Shown in pieces: positions 44,409-58,457 of a stretch of DNA of 64,000 nt. Under the pieces are notes generated by a model. That model saw nothing but the letters and a program-made list of their open reading frames with translations. It ran no database searches and was not told the DNA's origin. The DNA comes from Boswellia sacra (taxonomy: Eukaryota > Streptophyta > Magnoliopsida > Sapindales > Burseraceae). Both the position numbers and the translations under genes were made by a program. The stretch lies in contig SNVD02004825.1 of assembly GCA_013180625.2 (NCBI GenBank), forward strand, positions 62,001 through 126,000, written 5' to 3'. Numbering within the stretch: position 1 is the first letter of the stretch; every line of letters starts with the position of its first letter.

Positions 44409-47400
44409 TTTTTTTTTCTTTCTGAGTCTTCTACATTTATTTTTGTTGCAATTGTATTATTATACTAGCGTAATTTTGAGTTGCTAGTAGTCTTGTCCGT
44501 AAATTTAGTTAAACTTTTCTGCAGGGTAATTTAATTTAAAGACAATATGTCTCCGTATACTCTGAGATTTTTATCATATTAGGTGATAAAACTTCTATAT
44601 AATTTCTAAACTCTGTGAGCTTTCATTTTATGGAAACGAAGTAGTCATTTGGTGGAAAACTCTTTATGGAAAAATTTTGACTTGCACATTATATTGACAA
44701 GTCCTCCTTTTGTCATTGAGAGTCATACAAGTACCTGGTAGATTGCACTATGCTTAACTTCCATAGTAAAAATTATATATGTATATGTATAAAGAAATAC
44801 ATAGATTTTCAAGATCTCTCCATTTGGTCTATACTCTAGATCTGTTATATTTAACATTTTAAGTGGTCATCATTTTCTTTGTCTAAGAATTGCATGTTCA
44901 CAGTTTATGATAACCCTCTTTGCTAACTTCTGCAACAATTGAAGTTTGTGATGCAAATGCTTGCATAAATGAAAGGTTGCTAAAAATTACTATATATTGT
45001 TTGTTTCAGTCTGAGGCATGTCATTTTATCTGCATGTCTAGGTTGGAAACGTTGAAGCTTTAAATTGTTATTATGCACATGGGGAGCAGAACCCGAATTT
45101 TCAGAGACGTAGCTACTGGATGCTGGACCCGTAAGTGTACTTGTATTAGTTAGTGATCTGCATAGCCTTTTATACCTTTGAAGTTTCCTGGTATCTTATT
45201 CAGAAGAAAATATCTTATGTGCTAAACTGTAATCCCTGGTGAGGTGAAGAAAAAAAGTTGTCTTTTATATCCTACAGGTCTTGCTCCATTATGATTTCTG
45301 CCACTTCTGTTGCCTTATTGTATCAAAAAAACAACGATTTTCATAATTTTACTCGATATGCAGATTTTCTCACATTTTACTCTCTTGGCAGGGCATATGA
45401 GCACATAGTTCTTGTTCACTATAGGGAGATAACCGAGGTGAGTATTTATGAACCTGAATCATAGGCCCTTCTTCTTCTTCAAGCTGTAGACTGATTCACT
45501 CTGCATCTTCTGATTTTGTATTTTACATAACTTCTCCTTTTGAATTTTTTTTTTTTTTAATTCCTTAAGCTTAGTCCTAAATATATTTCAGCTGAATGCT
45601 GCTTAGCATGTTTGATGGGACTATTTTGCATGCTTATTACTTTAAACCAGCTGATCTGAAGATGCTGCTTTCAAGGGACCCCTTTTCACCTAGGATTGCT
45701 TCTTGTCATTGCTATTCTGAACCATCATGATTTGATAATACCATAAAATCCCTTATGTGGTAGGGATTTTTGGTTCAACCATGTCACATCACATAGATCA
45801 CGATTTAAGGCTGTTCTGCATACAGCTCTGAACTTCCCATATGTCATGTCCGTGCTCTATATGATTGCTATATATTGCTGATAAAATAGTTGAATTTCAT
45901 TTCTGCAAAATATAATTTGCTTCTTCTCTATGTGCTTGTTATTTACTACCCTTTCTCCATTGGCAACAGCATCCAATGACGAATATCTTGAGAATATCAT
46001 TGATATCTTTTGTGTGTACAGGCAAGGCCAAGTCCTGGATCTATTGCAGTATCACCAGGCGCTTCTTCTTCCATCATTTTGAGTCCAACCTCTTACACTA
46101 CTCACAATCCTGGCTCTAACTCTGTAATTAGCGATTCATATGAACCATATCAGTCTTTATCTAGTCCAAGTTCTGTAGAGGTTACTTCTGAGATACCCCT
46201 TAAGGATAATAGTGTAGAGAGTAAAGGGGAGATTCCTAGTAGTGCTGCAGCTGATGTTAATCAAGCACTTCGAAGGCTTGAGGAGCAATTAAGTTTGAAT
46301 GAGGACACATTTGAGGAAATTGACTCATTCCCTAGTCAGAATTTGGAATACGGAAGTGAGATGTCCAAGCAGGATCAGTTTGGAGCTTTACTGCAAAGCC
46401 CAGGATATATTGTACAAGGACAATATAATGGTGGACAATCTGGATTTCAAGATAATTCAGACAATCCTGTTCTGTATCAGGATGCAGGTTGGTTAAGTTG
46501 TGTTATATATGAGTTAGTCAAAGTTGTCATATTGTCTTATAAGTTCTAACTATTTTAACCACATTCTGTATAGTTATATTCTGTCTAATCAACTCGTAGG
46601 AAAATTTCTGAAATGTTATTTGATGTTTATGATACTCTGGTACTAAACTGATAGTTATTTATTTCTTCTTATCTGAAACTTTCAGTGTCATTTTTTTTTG
46701 GTGCTGTATTTAGTACTTGTTTTCTTAGTCTCTTTTTAAATAACTGGATGCAAAATCTAGGACGTGATGTGGGTTTATTCTTTTAGGTGATAATGGAAAA
46801 GATTTGTATGGGCATGGTTACACTGTTGGAAGTAAAGAAACTTTATCTTGGAAGGAGGTTCTGGAGTATAGCTCATCAAGTGTTGAGTTCCAGGTATTAC
46901 ATTTAATGGAAATGAGAAAAACACAAAGAATATTGTATTGTTTTCTCTTTCACAATATTATATTTCTATTAAATGTATATTCACTTCTTATTCATTTAGT
47001 CATGTTTAACATTTTGTCTTACCAATATTTGTGATGATAACACCACTCTATATAATTGCTTGTTTAAACCTACTTAGCATTTATCTCATTGGAGTGGTTC
47101 TGTCATAATTAAAAATAGGGGAAGCCACTGTCTTCTTCAAGGACAGCACCTACTGAAGAGCAGGAATACTCTCATTGGCCAAATTCCAATGGATCTATTG
47201 TTGAAAATTGTAAGATATCCTTATGTTTCTTATTGTAATTCATTGCTCTAATTTTTAGCATCTAGTTAATTTTTGATAAGCTCTGACAAGTCTTTTGCAT
47301 TGCTAGCTGCTCTATTGTTGCCTCAGGAAGTTGAAAATTTCAAAATTCCTCCATATTCTTCAGTAATGCGAACTCATGAATCCAATTCTGACTATTTTAC

Positions 47401-50400
47401 AATGTTTGATCACCAAGACCATATTGGAGTGTCTCTTGAACCAGATTTGCATTTGACTGTTGCTGAAAAGCTGAAATTTAAAATACAGGAAATATCTCCT
47501 GAATGGGTTTATGCCTCTGAAGCTACAAAGGTATGGGTCATAAGAATTCAAATATTGTTCTTTCTTTATGAAAGATTTATTTTTCTCCATTTATTGAGAT
47601 GGTAGTATATTTCTAAGAATGTGTTATTTGGTTAACAATCAACTCAACCACTACTTATGGTCTAACATGTTATTCCTTCTTGTATATGTGTGTTAGCAGG
47701 AGGGGAAGGGTGGGATTATAGGAAGATTAACAGTTTTGGAACTCATTTCATATCCCATGCTAACCACCTAGCCCAGTAGTCGAGCCCCATAGTCTTATTA
47801 TTATAGATGTTTTAGAGCTCGAACAAGCTCAATTTCACAGATATCCAATTTTAAGTACCTACTGATGACTGGATTTGGATGGATCCAGCTTCTAGGAATG
47901 TTCTGACTGAGGATATGGTTAAAACTGTGCTTTATTCAAATAGGTGTTCAACCACAAGTTTAAGATAGTTTCCTTGAAGAGGGATAAACGAAAAAATATA
48001 TACAGACAATGAAGTTAAAGTTGGTTGCCTTTTCCTCAGTCAAACGTATAGAAGCAAAAAGTGTATTTCTCGATGTACATAGTGAGAGGTGCATGAATGT
48101 GTTCATACTCACCTCAGTGACATTCTGAAAACCCCCTTAAAATATCACTGATTAGGATTACCATGTTGTGCATTTAGTTGCTTATTGGTCTGATTTATTT
48201 GCTTGCTTCAGCTCTGATTGAGCTAGCAAATCACTTAGCTATTGGCTTTTGTTCTGTGACACACTAATTTCTAATTTCCAGTGTAATCTTTTTGTGTCTG
48301 TTTCTATGTGTGTGTATAGGTGATGCTTCTGTTATTATGACGTTTTAACATTTTTGTATTCTTCTTCATCCCTTTTTTTTCCCCTGATTAGAAGTTCGAA
48401 TACTGTAACTGAAATTACTCATTGGCAGGTCATCATTGTTGGATCTTTTCTCTGTGATCCATCAGAATCTGCATGGTCATGTATGTTTGGTGACACTGAA
48501 GTTCCTATTGAGATTATTCAGGAAGGTGTCATCCGTTGTGAAGCTCCTCCTCATCTTCCTGGAAAGGTCACTCTGTGCATCACTTCTGGCAATCGGGAGT
48601 CCTGCAGTGAAATCAAAGAGTTCGAGTATCGAGTTAACAGTAGTAGCTGTAGACATGATAATTTATCCCAAACAGAAGCTACTAGGAGCCGGGATGAGCT
48701 CTTGCTACTTGTCAGATTTGTGCAGATGCTTCTGTCTGATTCATCAGTGCAGAAAGGAGATAGTGTGGACTCAGAATCTGATGTATATAGAAGAATAAAA
48801 GCTGACGATGATTTGTGGGGTCAAGTCATAGAGGGCCTTTTAGTTGGTGGTGGAAATTCTTTTGAGACCACCGATTGGCTTCTGCAAGGGCTTCTAAAAG
48901 ACAAGTTGCATCAGTGGCTATCTTTGAAATCCATTGGAGAGTCTGACCAGTCAGGTTGTACCTTGACGAAGAAAGAGCAGGGTATAATACACATGATTGC
49001 TGCGTTGGGTTTCGAATGGGCCTTAAATCCAATTCTCTGTCATGGTGTCAGTATAAACTTCCGGGACATTAATGGGTGGACTGCTCTTCATTGGGCTGCA
49101 CGTTTTGGAAGGTAAACTAAAAATCTAGCATGATGCGGCTGTAATATTTCCTACAGTGAAAGGGTGAATTAAATGCAGGATGACCAGAAGTGACATAGAT
49201 TACAACTTTTCAGAATATTGTGTCTAGTTAGAGGCACGGTCCATCCCTTTTTTGCTAACTGAAGTCTTTTAGCCCAGATGATAATGTCCATTTGGGTTCC
49301 ACATTATTTAATTGGTCGTTGTTAGTGCAACCATTTCATGCTTGGTGTGTGCATTAAATTTTAATTGGTGCCATTAATCACTTTATAGCCCATCATTAGT
49401 TTAATGTATATAAATATGCTAAAATTATGTACTTGTATCTATTGTTCTGTACAGGGAAAAAATGGTTGCAGCTCTTTTAGCTTCTGGCGCATCAGCTGGG
49501 GCTGTTACAGATCCCAATTCACTAGATCCAACTGGTAAAACCCCAGCATCCATTGCTGCCTCCAGGGGGTATAAGGGACTTGCAGGTTATCTCTCTGAGG
49601 TTGCACTAACTAGCCATCTCTCATCTCTCACACTGGAAGAAAGTGAGCTTTCCAAAGGCTCTGCTGAGGTTGAAGCGGAAATAACAGTAAATAGTGTCTC
49701 AAATGCTAGCTTCTCAACCGACGAGGATCAGCTTTCAATGAAAGATACCTTAGCTGCAGTTCGGAATGCTGCTCAGGCTGCTGCACGTATACAGTCTGCT
49801 TTCCGCGCTCACTCTTTCAGAAAGCGACAAGAAAGAGAAGCTGCAGCTGCTGATGCTAATTTAGATGAGTATGGTATTGAGGAGCTTTCAGCTTTATCAA
49901 AGCTGGCATTTCGTAATGCTCGAGATTACAATTCAGCTGCTTTATCTATTCAGAAGAAATATCGAGGATGGAAAGGCCGCAAAGATTATCTAGCACTTCG
50001 CCAGAAAGTTGTGAAAATTCAGGTGCTGCACATTTTCTCAAGATTATTTACTCAATGATTGCTGCACATCACAAATTGAAATGGAATTCTCTGTGCTTAA
50101 GCAATAATTTATGAAGACATCACACATAAATGCATCAATCGAAACTAGACCTTTATCAATGAATACTGTAAATGGGAGACAATTAAAAGGACATTTACTT
50201 GAAACCTTTTTGGCAGGCTCATGTGAGAGGCTATCAGGTTAGGAAGAAGTACAAGGTAATCTGTTGGGCTGTAGGAGTTTTAGATAAGGTTATATTGCGG
50301 TGGCGACGGAAAGGAGCTGGTTTACGAGGTTTTCGGCCTGAATCAGAGTCAAATGAGGAAAGTGAAGATGAAGACATTCTCAAAGTGTTCCGCAGACAGA

Positions 50401-51086
50401 AAGTGGATGTAGCTATCGATGAGGCTGTCTCGCGAGTGCTGTCCATGGTTGATTCTCCAGATGCCCGTCAGCAATATCGTCGGATGCTTGAAAGATTCCG
50501 ACAAGCTAAGGTAACTAGACAAATGTTTTAGCAAGGGAATGCCCGTGGAATCTCATCACTATTAGTACAAGTTTATTTAAACACTAAAGCCAGACCTTAT
50601 AATATCTGTTGATATTCAGACCATCCTACCCACAAAGGGTGTATTGACATTCTTACTGAGAGTGAGATAAGCGGTCTTGGTATTGATGATTTGTTTGAAG
50701 TGATTTTATAAAGAAGTTCAGCATCCACTAATTGGAGTCTGATGATTTGTACAATTGGAATGTAATTCAAGTTCAAAATCATAAAGATTGATTACTAATG
50801 AGGTCTGCCATCTATTGATCTGGAAAATCAAGTGGCTGACAACTTCTTGAAAATGACCGTCTTTAAATTGGCATAATAGGATTGTGTTTCATTACCTCAG
50901 TTATGATCTGAGGTATTCTTGTTTGGTTTTGTGTTTATCATCTTCTAATGCATTGGGACTTTAATTTCTGAATATATTCAACTATTCTTGCAGGCTGAAC
51001 GGGGCGAAACAAGTGAAGAAATGGCTTCAACATCTGCTGATGAATTTGCGTATATGGACAATGATGATTGGGACCAGTTCATTTAG
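43727..51086 (+). CDS. CAMTA4: Calmodulin-binding transcription activator CAMTA4
   Basis: Thirteen coding exons: 43727-43736, 43964-44089, 44204-44319, 45042-45130, 45392-45437, 46022-46487, 46787-46893, 47119-47209, 47307-47530, 48429-49111, 49455-50022, 50217-50510 and 50994-51086. They total 2913 nt, 970 aa, with consistent phases and GT-AG borders. Domain order: CG-1 DNA-binding domain (residues ~8-125, with RFFRKDGHNWRKKKDGRAVG and NCYYAHGEQNPNFQRRSYWM); TIG/IPT (from ~426, VIIVGSFLCDPSESAWSCMF); ankyrin repeats (~640-690, DINGWTALHWAARFG); IQ motifs (AARIQSAFRAHSFRKRQ, ALSIQKKYRGWKGRKDY, KIQAHVRGYQVRKKYK) leading into the calmodulin-binding helix WAVGVLDKVILRWRRKG. CAMTA proteins are nuclear and couple Ca2+/calmodulin to transcription at CGCG boxes. 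The start MQAGYDINILFQEAQTRWLK and overall wording place it with CAMTA4. The first coding exon is only 10 nt. The gene appears intact. Confidence 0.96.
44373..44405. repeat. (AT)n microsatellite in CAMTA4 intron 3
   Basis: About 16 AT units, followed by a T-run, shortly after the exon ending at 44319. Confidence 0.85.
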
Positions 51087-52010
51087 AAGCAAAAGCAAGT
51101 CCTAATCTTACTAACTTATGCTCTCTTTTGCGTGATCGTCTTTTCGCTCATACAGGAATGTACTCTGTGGATTTAGTTTGTATATAGTGATCTGGGTTTC
51201 AAGGTAAATTGTTTCTAGTTATTCTGATTGAATTCCATATTCCCATATATTAATTCTGTAAATGTTTTCTGTAGTTGCTGAAAGCGATAATCTCTGTCTT
51301 TTTCAAATTCGTTGTTGTCGAAAGGGAGTACGTAAGAGCAACTCCATTTTATTTTCTCAAAATTTATAAGAATGCCGGCCCGGGTGCATGCGTGCCAATG
51401 AAAGTATGTGAGGCCTGACACGTGCGCATGTCTGGTTTTTCCTTCCTTTTAATGGAAGTAACGCTATCTAAAAAATTATTATAAATGAATTGGAAACGTA
51501 CTATTATTATTTTTAACAAGTGACGTATGTTGACCTTAATAGATCTCGGAGACAAAATTAGCAAAAGGAAAAGGATATGTTAATAGACTCAACAAAACCG
51601 TAAAAGCGTATTCATAGGAGAAAAATTTGAGCTGAAAAACCACCGTTGGGCACTAAATGATTTCTCGTTTTTATCTGGGTATCGATTCTAAAAGAAAATG
51701 TAAACTTCCACTTCAATTAAGCTGGCTATCGTGGTCGCTTCATTTGCAAATAGGCTTGACTAAAATCTTTTGCAAGCGGCAGCGCTGCCTGTGAAACTGC
51801 TTTACTTTGGCTACGGTAAACGGCAAAGCATGTCCTTATACGGCGCACAAGGGGTGGGTCTACACGAGACACGATAGGCATAAATGCCACTTTTATCTCC
51901 AATAATTAGTCTCTCTGGAAGTGAAAAGGATTGACTTCGTTTGCACGAGAAATACAAAGGCAAAATCAGTAACACAACTCCGTTTCCCAGAAGGCTTAGA
52001 TATAGCCAAT
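51087..52010. other. CAMTA4 3' UTR and promoter of the next gene
   Basis: No gene was recognised. The first few hundred bases are likely CAMTA4 3' UTR. The segment after about 51800 would be the promoter and 5' UTR of the gene at 52011, including an in-frame upstream ATG at 51921. Confidence 0.5.
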
Positions 52011-53863
52011 ATGGCATCAGACGACAAACTAGAACGTATCACTCTTACAATCCAGAAGCTCGTAGAAGAGAAGAAGAAGAACAATGATGCCTCTGCTCAG
52101 GATGACCAGCGTATACTCTCTGATTTGCTTTCTCAGGTACTATTAACTTCAAACCTTTGCTTTTCTATTCACGAATCCATGGCGATAAATCGTGATCACA
52201 AGTTCACAGATTCTTGTTGCATCAGCGATTTGTGAACTTCTGCTTCCGGATGTATTTGTGAAGGAGAAAAAGGAAAGCCCGCCTTTTGATACAAAGTGGG
52301 TTCCTTTTCATTTCTCTTTTGGGTGCTTTTTGTTCTTGTTTTCTTGGCAGACAAAGTTAGATAAGATGATTATGTTTTCTGTCAACTTTGGACAGGTGGG
52401 GTAGATCTTTGAGTTAATAATCCGTTAAAGTTTGAACTGATTTCTCTTTTACCAAATTAATAGTTCCAAGTTTTACAAGATTTTGTTGTTTCTCTTAGAA
52501 CATTGAGATTCTCTTTTCTCTCAACTATGATGATCTATCTGCTAAGTAGTAATGAGATCTTTTAAACATCAAAACTCAGTAAAATTGTTCTCTGTTCGTC
52601 ATATTCAAAGGAAAATCTGTAATGAACCTAATGAATTTAATTTCTAATCTAATAGTTCTTACCCCCTTTGTTTTCACTTTTCATGCTTTTTCGTATTCGT
52701 CTTCAGGACCATCAATCGAACTCTAAGGTCAAACTTTTTTAGCTATGTGTAACTCTTATGTATGAGAGTACAGGTAGTCTTAACTGATGGATATGTTTGA
52801 TGGTAGTGTGAGGGGTGTTTCATATGTAAGAATACCAAATCATCTACAAGGTACTGCATTTCAAATTATATTTTACTAGATTTCCGGTGTCACTAAATTC
52901 AACTGCAATTGATTAAGCTGTGTCAAGTTGTTCTTCTTAATTGACCAGATTGTTTAATGTTTACAACAGATGAAGAGGTCAATGGTGACCCTACCTATAG
53001 AATACATAACTAATAATGTGGAAAGTCGTCGGTGGGAGGGATATATTCCACATTATTACACAACCATCGAAGAAAATCTCATCACATATGTGTTTATTTC
53101 AAAAATAACCCATCATGGTTGTGGTTAAGTAGAAAAAAGTTGCATATATGGTGAGATTTTTGTTGGATGGGTGTATGAGTAAATATGATATACCTGTCCT
53201 AATCAAGACCTTTTTTGATACGTGAGCTTTACGTTGAATTCAGTTTGTTTATAATAAATTTTCATACCAGAGGATGGTACACAAATTTATGTGCCCGTAC
53301 TTTTCAATTGGTAGCTGGAATCATTGAAAGGAGATGAAGCGCCCAAGCAGTCTGGAGGACTAGCTGAAGCTGAACCAGACAAAGAAACTTCTGCAGTTGG
53401 TGAGGCCGAGACCAAAGGTGAGAATGCTGATAAGGCAGATGGTGGAGGTGCTGAAATTGGTAGAGAAGAGATTGCCAAGGAGCTTAGAAAGTTGCAGAGA
53501 CAGAACTTCACGACACATTGTCTCCTTGCATTTACGATTGTCCTCACCGTAGCCTGGCAATTATCAGAGGTTAAACTCATTTTGTATCTGAAAGATGGGG
53601 TAACCCACCCATTTAGATCGGTGGGAAGTTTGTTCATGGGAATGTTAAGACGCCCAAAAAAGTATGTAGAGAAGAAGTATGTAGAAAATAAAAACCACAT
53701 TGAAGCTCTTCCTCTTCCTTCTCTCAAAGTACCAGAGCTGCCGCATATTCCAGAACTACCCCATATTCAGGATTTATCTGAATTACGTCTGGATAGTGAT
53801 ACACTGAATCAACTGAATCACCATTACGCTGCTTGGAAAGAATCCAAGAAAAATGGATCTTGA
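52011..53863 (+). CDS. Plant protein of unknown function with one membrane segment
   Basis: Two exons, 52011-52136 and 53315-53863, 675 nt, 224 aa; the intron is 1178 bp with GT-AG borders and in-phase joining (LSQ to LESLKG). The N-terminus MASDDKLERITLTIQKLVEE is helical. Then comes an acidic/Glu-Ala-rich region (EAEPDKETSAVGEAETKGEN), a basic helix (IAKELRKLQRQNFTTHC), one hydrophobic segment (about residues 119-140, LLAFTIVLTVAWQLSEVKLI), and a C-terminus with Pro-Leu repeats (LPSLKVPELPHIPELPHIQD) ending KESKKNGS. I recognise no domain. An upstream in-frame ATG at 51921 exists, but MASDDK fits better as the start because the preceding residues look like untranslated sequence. The gene follows CAMTA4 on the same strand but is separate. 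Confidence 0.8.
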
Positions 53864-55570
53864 GTCTGCTTTCGCCTGATTTTGCATTAATGGAGGGTAA
53901 ATTTGTGCACTACTCCTTCAGCGTTAGCTTTTCCTGTGAAATTCTTGTACTGCATTGTTGAGTGTAAATGTGTGTTGCTGCTTTTTCCTTCAACTTTTCC
54001 TGTCAAAATCTTTTATTTTTATTGTTGGTGACGCAGATGTTGACACTGTTGATTCGAGGTGAACGTAGTATTCATTTTACATGCAAACGAAGTAGGCACT
54101 CTTAAACTGCCGAATAAATCGTCGGTGTCTTTGTCCATAAATTGTTACGATGTGTAATGATTGTACATTCTGCGGAATAAATTGTGCTCTTTTGCAAATG
54201 AAAACTTTCAACTGTATTTATCGACAAGAGGAGCAGATGGAACAAACTTGCTGGAGGAAAAGAAAAAGAAAAATCCTATAGAATTCACTTTTTTGTAAAT
54301 TCAATTTAGCAAATCGTAGATGACAAGTGCTTGGAGCTAACAGTTGAATAATGAGTGTAGTTGTTTTTTAATTACGTGTTTTTATTTTCTAAATTTGTAA
54401 AAAAAAATATATGATTAATTTTAAATTTTGTTTAACTTTAAAATTATGCGTGATTAATTTTAATTTAAAGTATATTAATAATATGTTTAAAAGATATTTA
54501 TTTAATTTAAAAAATAATATATTAAATGCCTAACAAATCAGTCTAAGAATCTATTTGTTTGAGTTTTTTAGAATAAAGCTTATTGTAATAAGATATTTTA
54601 GGCGTAAAACTTTTAAAAGTAGAATTTTTATTAAAAAATTATTAATTATTTGATATAATAAATATAAAAATATTTATTATAAATAAATAATTAAAATAAA
54701 ATTTTATTATAAAAATAAAATTAAATGTACATATTTTTTTATAATCTAGAACTTTAAAAAGCTCAAAAAAAAATTTCCCAAATGCCTCGAAATTAGACTT
54801 TTCATAGAAAACATAAACTAGTTTTTTTAAATATTCGTAAACCCTTCTTAAATAATAATTAAAGATACAAAATAAAGTTAAAAAACCTTTTAACATTAAA
54901 AAAAACTTTTTAGACCAATAAAGGTATCCGAACAAACGCCCTCTAAAGCACAACACTTGCAATTACTAGGCATCTGAACATCCAATTTAGTATAAAACTA
55001 CCCTACTCTCCTTGTTAATTTTGGCAACACAAAATTGAATTTGAGTAAATGAAATAAAATCAACAGCTATTTTCTCCACTTACTGTTAATTGTTTGCGAG
55101 GGAGGCAATAAGACATAGCTCAAACGCTCCAATGTGGGATTTTGAGATCTTATAATATGGACGGCAGAGAGAAAAAATTGGACTCCCGCAAAATTTTGTA
55201 CCAAAAAATGAGAGAACCACCGTACTCTCTTTGGAGCATGCTAGTTGATGACAGGTACAAGAACTAATTAGATACAACGAACAGCAATTAGACAATTGCA
55301 AATATCTGTGATTCATTCTAAGCAACAATGGTCCAAGACCAGCCAGTAGAATCAAATAGAAAACCTTCAAACCTCCAAATACGCATCTTTTTACCAACTC
55401 AATCAATCACAACAAAGATGTCTCTGAAATTAAAAGTTTAGAAACGACAACAGGAAACATTAAACATAACAAACAAAAACCCCAGTTTTCATTTAAATGT
55501 TTAAAATTTGAATTGAGAAAAGTAAACATGTCCAATCCTTCAGGCCATGCAATCCCTTCAAAACTACTCT
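53864..55570. other. Intergenic DNA with a possible MITE
   Basis: Between about 54535 and 54945 a very AT-rich block begins CTATTTGTTTGAG and ends CCGAACAAACGCCCTCTAAA, the reverse of a GGGCGTTTGTTCGG-type end common in hAT-like plant elements. The inverted match between its ends is weak and I found no clean target duplication. No gene was seen. The stretch after about 55400 would be NTF2 3' UTR. Confidence 0.4.
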
Positions 55571-57914
55571 TCAAGCATAGTTCAACCTGAATATGTCGTT
55601 CAACACGTAAAAGCTTCCTTGGGGTGTAGGCATCAAATGGAACATCTGCGATTAGAGAGCACGATAGTAAATCCTGGTTAGGAGCAAGAATGAAGCGAAC
55701 AAAATAAATAAAAAGAAACCAATGCTAATGCAGGTTTTCAATGACTCCATTAATAGCTCAAATGAATTCAAAGGTACTCTTAGATCAAAACCGAATGCAA
55801 AGTGACATCCATTGGAGAAAGAGGGGAGGGGTGGGGAGTTTACGTACAAACGAATGAACTTTTACAGCAAGTTTTCTCAAGGGGAGCAACATGTGAACTA
55901 AAAAACATTAGTAGTTCCTCCTAATCAGTGAAAGAAAACATTGTGGCTCAAGATGGAAAATTTTCTACGTTCCCGAACTGAGAGTTAGACAGATGCAATA
56001 CGCTTTCAATGACTAAGAAATTATGGAGGGATATCTCCTCGCCTCATGATCACATTAGTTTAGTAGGTTAGTTAGGAAAATATAGTAAGGACTAGCTAAA
56101 ATTATTCAGAAGATACCAAACATTAGATTGACACCTAAATACTAGAATAACTTCAGATTCCTTCATTAAACACTAGCAGAGAAGTCCCATGTTAAAACAT
56201 GGCATCTAATGCAGCAGCCGACCACTATAGGCCCATCCAGACATACAAATTTAATGCCTTAACTTAAGTGCCTACACTGAAGTTGGGTCATCATCTGTTA
56301 CTACAACTGTTGGAAGGCTCAAAGACAATCAGTGAACAACTTCATTTTCGATGGAAAAGGTTCCCATAATTGTATGCTTATCAGTTAGCAAAAAGAGTAA
56401 TTGGAAGAGGGTACAAGGAATCATTGGCATGCAACTCTGGGGGATTAAGAACTGTCCCACTGGAAAACTTCGAGGGCAAAAATTTACGTCAATAAAGTCA
56501 CCATATTTTTACTAAAACAGCACAAACAGCAGCAAAGGCCAGAAAATTCAGCACACTGGTCATATATCAGGTTAGCACATGTCCAACAAGATAATGTAGA
56601 TCCTAAGACCGAAATGCTTTTCAAGCCAACAGGCTTCTCACTTGAAAGCGCGGCTTGTGGCCAAAATACCATGGGGAAAGCAATGAATGTCAAATACCTA
56701 TAATGCTATTCAGAGTTTCTTAGGCAACAAATATCATCTACAAAAAGCTCAAAGTAAGGGAACAATTCCCTGCATCCAAACATAGGAAAGGAAAAGAGAG
56801 AAAGAAAGCCAACAGCCAAAACAAATGAATATAGGTGAGTACTAATAAATGTACAAATAATAAGCTATTTAGACTTAGCATTTCACTATAAAAAACCTTG
56901 GCTAAACAAAAATAAATGAATAGATACCTCCATCTGATATTAGTTCTAGAATACTAACATGTAAACAAAGTAAAATACAGTTAAACATCAGAAATGGCAT
57001 CGTAGAATGAAATGCAATAGACAACTTAACATATTAACTTTAGGAGATTATACTTTAATAACCTAAATGCACAACTCCAGATAAACTACCGCATTGGCTG
57101 AATGCCTTCACAAACATGCTAGGACTTAACCATGTCCAAACAACACTTAAAAGTGATTTTCGTTCTAGATGTCAATATTCTTTAACTATTTCACTTCCAA
57201 TGCTACGAACCAATGATCAGCAGCTTGCAACTCAAACAAGCCTAATGAGCATGCCGAATATCATGCAATGTAATTCCATAAAATAACTTAACAATCATTT
57301 CTCAAATGCCCAATCAGCAGAAATATGAACAAATTACATTTAATGGCCACATGCAGTCAAAATAAAATTGAGATGTATAACAGAAAATTTAAAATAAAAA
57401 AAGAAGAGGAAAAAAAGAAAACCTAGATCTAGCAAATAACTCAAAAAAAAATCAAATTAAACAATCAAAGGCGTCTATTTGATAATATCAACGATCTCGG
57501 ATCAGTAACTATTTCATCGATCTCAATACGCATTAGAGCGTAATCCAAACAGGCCACACAGATCACAAACAAGCGAAATCGGAATCGATAAAGATAGAAA
57601 CAAGTAAAAGAATAGACCTGGCTGAACTTGAGAGCGTGTTGTTCACCGGCGAGCTGGAGGTTACCAGAGACGAAAACGAGCATACCGCCAGCGGGACCAG
57701 AGGGCTGGCAATCAACAGTTGAGATGGAGTGCTGGCACTGCTGGAAGGGAAGGCTGGTGAGCTTGGCGACGATGTTTTGGGAGCCTTGGATCTTCTGACC
57801 TTCAAAAGTCAACATAGAAGTATCCTGATAGAGGCTGGCGAGGCCCGCACGATTCGCATCGAAGGTGCTGTAGTAGTGCTCCACGAAGGCCTTCGCTACT
57901 GCATCTGGATCCAT
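55571..57914 (-). CDS. NTF2: Nuclear transport factor 2 (NTF2)
   Basis: Two coding exons: 57914-57618 (297 nt, 99 codons) and 55645-55571 (75 nt with stop), giving 123 aa, the usual plant NTF2 length. The start is MDPDAVAKAFVEHYYSTFDA, with the core QKIQGSQNIVAKLTSLPFQQ and CQPSGPAGGMLVFVSGNLQL. The second exon encodes FHLMPTPQGSFYVLNDIFRL ending NYA. The intron (55646-57617) has GT and AG borders. NTF2 binds Ran-GDP and FxFG nucleoporins and returns Ran to the nucleus. All parts of the cone-shaped NTF2 fold are present, and nothing suggests damage. The alternative continuation in the intron (VYSFTCF) is read-through. Confidence 0.97.
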
Positions 57915-58457
57915 CTGATCAAATCCCTAGCGCCTCTCTTTCTCTTTGATACGCTGCTGCTGCGCTTCAGACTTGTGCGATGCGAGGGAGACCTCTGGAG
58001 ATTTTTTATTTTATTATTATTAATTTTTTCTTTCCTTTTTACTGAATATTGAGAGCGAACGGGCCAGAGGTTGTGATTTTATATGTAGATGATCAAGGGC
58101 TGGGATTTGAAATTGTAGATAGCACGAGCCCCTTAAGGATATGATCGGCTGCTGTACTGTATTGTTTGCCGCTGTTTGTAGGCTCTCTACTGTTTATGAA
58201 TTTATTGAAGATTATCGAGTGTGCATCTGTTTGCGTAGTTTTGACGCTGCCGCTTGCGCCTTGTGGCGTATTTATTATTTTTTTTCTTTTTTAAAAGAAA
58301 TATACTTTGTATCTAACTATCTTATTCTAAAAGATATAAATAGGTCAAAATTTGGAAAATAGACTGATTACTGATCATGTTAAAATAATAAATAAATAAA
58401 TATTTGGGGGGAATCATCCATTCTGTGACGAGGATTATAAGAATATCTATAAAAACA
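57915..58457. other. NTF2 promoter / 5' UTR and spacer to the tRNA gene
   Basis: The region immediately upstream of the NTF2 start (57915-58050) is pyrimidine-rich on the minus strand, as expected for a 5' UTR. No other gene was seen; the short frames are incidental. Confidence 0.5.

Noticed and set aside
51921..52010. Upstream in-frame ATG extending the 52 kb gene by 30 residues
   Set aside because: The added residues look like translated leader, and MASDDKLERI is a more typical start.
54535..54945. hAT-type MITE
   Set aside because: Only one end has the GGGCGTTTGTTCGG-like wording; the other end matches poorly and no 8-bp duplication was found. Kept only as a note in the region description.
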